From contig NZ_JACIBU010000001.1 in assembly GCF_014195485.1 (NCBI RefSeq), positions 2,542,001 to 2,606,000 on the forward strand: 64,000 bases of DNA. The letters are read 5' to 3'. Under the pieces are notes generated by a model. That model saw only the letters and a list, made by a program, of their open reading frames with translations, was not told where the DNA came from and did no database searches. Each line of letters begins with the position of its first letter. Position 1 is the stretch's first letter. The translations under genes and the position numbers were made by a program. Source of the stretch: Modestobacter versicolor. GTDB lineage: Bacteria; Actinomycetota; Actinomycetes; Mycobacteriales; Geodermatophilaceae. This document shows, in pieces, positions 61,990-64,000 of this stretch.

Positions 61990-64000
61990 CGCGTGGCCGT
62001 CTGCGCGGGGGTGTCGCCGCCCTCCAGGTCGCCCTCGGTGTCCAGGTAGGCCTGCTGCAGCTCGGCCAGCAGGGCCGGGTCCGGCGACTCCCACATCTTC
62101 CGGTCGACGGCCTCCAGCAGCCGCTCGGCGATGCCGTGCAGCGCCCAGGGGTTCGACTTCTCCATGAACTCCCGGTTCTCCGGGTCGAGCACGTAGGTCT
62201 GGGCGAGCTTCTCGTACATCCAGTCGGCGACCACGCCGGTGGTGGCGTCGTAGCCGAACAGGTAGTCGACGGTGGCCGCCAGCTCGAACGCGCCCTTGTA
62301 GCCGTGCCGGCGCATCGCGGCCAGCCACTTGGGGTTGACCACCCGGGCCCGGAACACCCGGGAGGTCTCCTCGACCAGCGAGCGGGTCCTCACCTGCTCG
62401 GGCCGGGTGGAGTCACCGATGTAGGCCTCGGGCGAGGAGCCGGTCAGCGCGCGGACCGTCGCGACCATCCCGCCGTGGTACTGGAAGTAGTCGTCGGAGT
62501 CGGCGATGTCGTGCTCGCGGGTGTCGATGTTCTTCGCGGCCACGGCGATCCGCTTGTAGGCCGCCTCCATGTCCGGCCGCGCGTTCACGCCGTCCAGGTC
62601 GCGCCCGTAGGCGTAGCCGCCCCACACCGCGTACACCTCGGCCAGGTCGGCGTCCCCGCGCCAGTTGCGCGAGTCGATCAGCGACAGCAGCCCGGCGCCG
62701 TAGGCCCCGGGCTTGGAGCCGAACACCCGGGTGGTGGCGCGCCGCCGGTCGCCGTGGGTGGCTTCGTCGGCGTCCACGTGGGCCTTGACGTAGTTCTCGT
62801 CGTCATCCTCGGCGAGCCCGGCCACCAGGGTCACCGCGTCGTCGAGCATGGTCACCACGTGCGGGAACGCGTCCCGGAAGAAGCCGCTGATCCGCACCGT
62901 GACGTCGATCCGCGGCCGGCCCAGCTCGTCCAGCGGGATCGGCTCCAGCCCGGTCACCCGGCGCGACGCGTCGTCCCAGACCGGCCGGACGCCGAGCAGC
63001 GCGAGCACCTCGGCGACGTCGTCGCCCGAGGTCCGCATCGCCGACGTGCCCCACACCGACAGCCCGACCGAGGGCGGGAACGCCCCGTCGTGGTCGGCGC
63101 GGTAGCGGTCGACCAGCGACTCGGCCATCGCCGACCCGGTCTCCCAGGCCAGCCGGGAGGGGATCGCCCGCGGGTCGACGGAGTAGAAGTTCCGCCCGGT
63201 CGGCAGCACGTTGACCAGCCCGCGCAGCGGGGAGCCCGACGGCCCGGCCGGCACGTAGCCGCCCTCCAGCGCGTGCAGCGTCATGTCCAGCTCGTCGGTG
63301 GTGCGCTCCAGCCGGGGCACCACCTCGTCGACGGCGAACCGGAGCACCGCGGTGACCTCGTCGTTCGTCGTCCCGAGGACCCCGCCCACGACGTCGGCGA
63401 CGGCCGCGGCCGACCAGCCGCGCTCCTCCATGCCGGCGACCAGCGCCGCGGCCTGCGCCTCGACCGCGTCGGTGGCGTGCAGCCCGGCGGTGCCGTCCTC
63501 GACCAGGCCGAGCGCCTGCCGCAGCCCGGGCAGCGCGACCGCCCCGCCCCAGATCTGCCGCGCGCGCAGCATCGCCAGCACCAGGTCGACGCGGTTCTGC
63601 CCGCTCGGCGGGGCGCCCAGCACGTGCAGCCCGTCGCGGATCTGGGAGTCCTTGATCTCGCAGAGCCAGCCGTCGACGTGCAGGATCATCTCGTCGAAGT
63701 GGTCGTCCTCGGGCCGCTCGTTCAACCCCAGGTCGTGGTCGAGCTTGGCCGCCTGCAGCAGCGTCCAGATCTGCTGCCGGACGGCGGGCAGCTTCGCCGG
63801 GTCCATCGCGGCGATGTTGGCGTGCTCGTCGAGCAGCTGCTCCAGCCGGGCGATGTCGCCGTAGGAGTCGGCCCGGGCCATCGGCGGCACCATGTGGTCG
63901 ACCAGCGTGGCGTGCGCGCGCCGCTTGGCCTGGGTGCCCTCGCCCGGGTCGTTGACCAGGAACGGGTAGACCAGCGGCAGGTCGCCGATCGCGGCGTCCG
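61986..64000 (-). CDS. cobN: Cobaltochelatase subunit CobN, C-terminal part (cut by window end)
   Basis: CobN is the large subunit of the ATP-dependent chelatase that inserts cobalt into hydrogenobyrinate diamide (aerobic B12 route). About 671 C-terminal residues are in the window and the frame continues past its right edge. Typical segments are PLVYPFLVNDPGEGTQAKRR, FDEMILHVDGWLCEIKDSQI, LPTGRNFYSVDP, SVWGTSAMRTSGDD, VFGSKPGAYGAGL, KNIDTREHDIADSDDYFQYH and RVVNPKWLAAMRRHGYKGAFE. The whole protein is normally about 1200 residues. The neighbouring cobU-cobS operon supplies later steps. A B12 riboswitch, if present, would lie upstream outside the window. Confidence 0.95.
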   Translation of the reverse strand, partial: DAAIGDLPLVYPFLVNDPGEGTQAKRRAHATLVDHMVPPMARADSYGDIARLEQLLDEHANIAAMDPAKLPAVRQQIWTLLQAAKLDHDLGLNERPEDDHFDEMILHVDGWLCEIKDSQIRDGLHVLGAPPSGQNRVDLVLAMLRARQIWGGAVALPGLRQALGLVEDGTAGLHATDAVEAQAAALVAGMEERGWSAAAVADVVGGVLGTTNDEVTAVLRFAVDEVVPRLERTTDELDMTLHALEGGYVPAGPSGSPLRGLVNVLPTGRNFYSVDPRAIPSRLAWETGSAMAESLVDRYRADHDGAFPPSVGLSVWGTSAMRTSGDDVAEVLALLGVRPVWDDASRRVTGLEPIPLDELGRPRIDVTVRISGFFRDAFPHVVTMLDDAVTLVAGLAEDDDENYVKAHVDADEATHGDRRRATTRVFGSKPGAYGAGLLSLIDSRNWRGDADLAEVYAVWGGYAYGRDLDGVNARPDMEAAYKRIAVAAKNIDTREHDIADSDDYFQYHGGMVATVRALTGSSPEAYIGDSTRPEQVRTRSLVEETSRVFRARVVNPKWLAAMRRHGYKGAFELAATVDYLFGYDATTGVVADWMYEKLAQTYVLDPENREFMEKSNPWALHGIAERLLEAVDRKMWESPDPALLAELQQAYLDTEGDLEGGDTPAQTATR

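Noticed and set aside
61789-62328. A 179-codon minus-strand protein overlapping cobN
   Set aside because: The first 113 codons are an out-of-frame shadow of cobN; only the ATG at 61989 with two clear membrane helices is credible.

Overview
The window is a contiguous piece of the core chromosome of a very GC-rich actinobacterium. The family signatures are all actinobacterial: Lsr2, DisA, a TilS-Hpt-FtsH-Fol block, DUF2520, DUF3180, DUF1684, DUF2342 and DUF4244 proteins, Ssd, a topoisomerase I with a lysine-rich tail, and an MFS-thymidylate kinase fusion. Gene order follows, with insertions, the Mycobacterium tuberculosis stretch from disA (Rv3586) to Rv3662c. GC content, frequent GTG starts and the fusion suggest the Geodermatophilaceae/Frankia side of the class; the genus cannot be fixed from this window. 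There is no prophage, insertion sequence or CRISPR array.

Layout. 1-6.4 kb: disA, a secreted conserved protein, mutY, clpC and lsr2. 6.5-13.7 kb: a minus-strand cofactor operon (DUF2520 protein-panC-panD-nadB-nadC-coaX-lysS), making pantothenate/CoA precursors and NAD. 14-21.3 kb: an SDR, a coiled-coil membrane protein, a DUF1684 protein and an osmoprotectant-type ABC transporter whose binding protein looks circularly permuted. 21.3-29.1 kb: a tightly overlapped ftsH-folE-folP-folB-folK-DUF3180 operon with hpt, tilS and a DUF2342 metalloprotease upstream. 29.2-32.5 kb: divergent dacB (with a very long Ala-rich cytoplasmic extension) and ppa. 32.6-43.2 kb: a HerA-like ATPase, an SRPBCC protein, tRNA-Thr(CGT), holB, the MFS-tmk fusion, two methyltransferases and topA. 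43.4-47.8 kb: a WXG100-like/DUF1023 hydrolase pair and a K+-independent proton-pumping pyrophosphatase with a perfect CRP-type operator upstream. 47.8-55.3 kb: an MrfA-like helicase and a Tad/Flp pilus operon (ssd-tadA-tadB-tadC, then DUF4244 pilin, tadE and a TadE-like gene). 55.3-64 kb: an HAD phosphatase, a degenerate Fic-like protein, cobalamin genes (CobC-like phosphatase, cobU, cobS, cobN), a MoaD-like protein paired with an Asp-box beta-propeller, and two uncharacterised genes.

Most operons use 4-base ATGA/GTGA start-stop overlaps, implying translational coupling. Several monocistronic genes have a TANNNT box 6-7 bases before a GTG start, the layout expected for leaderless transcripts. 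A family of intergenic inverted repeats (six copies in 64 kb) sits at gene ends; in four copies the repeat supplies the TGA stop codon, and the stems probably act as bidirectional terminators.

The observations most worth following up are the permuted binding protein, the stop-codon-bearing repeat family, the degenerate Fic-like family member, the TadE-like gene lacking a stop codon, the CRP box before hppA, and the MoaD/propeller pair beside cobN.
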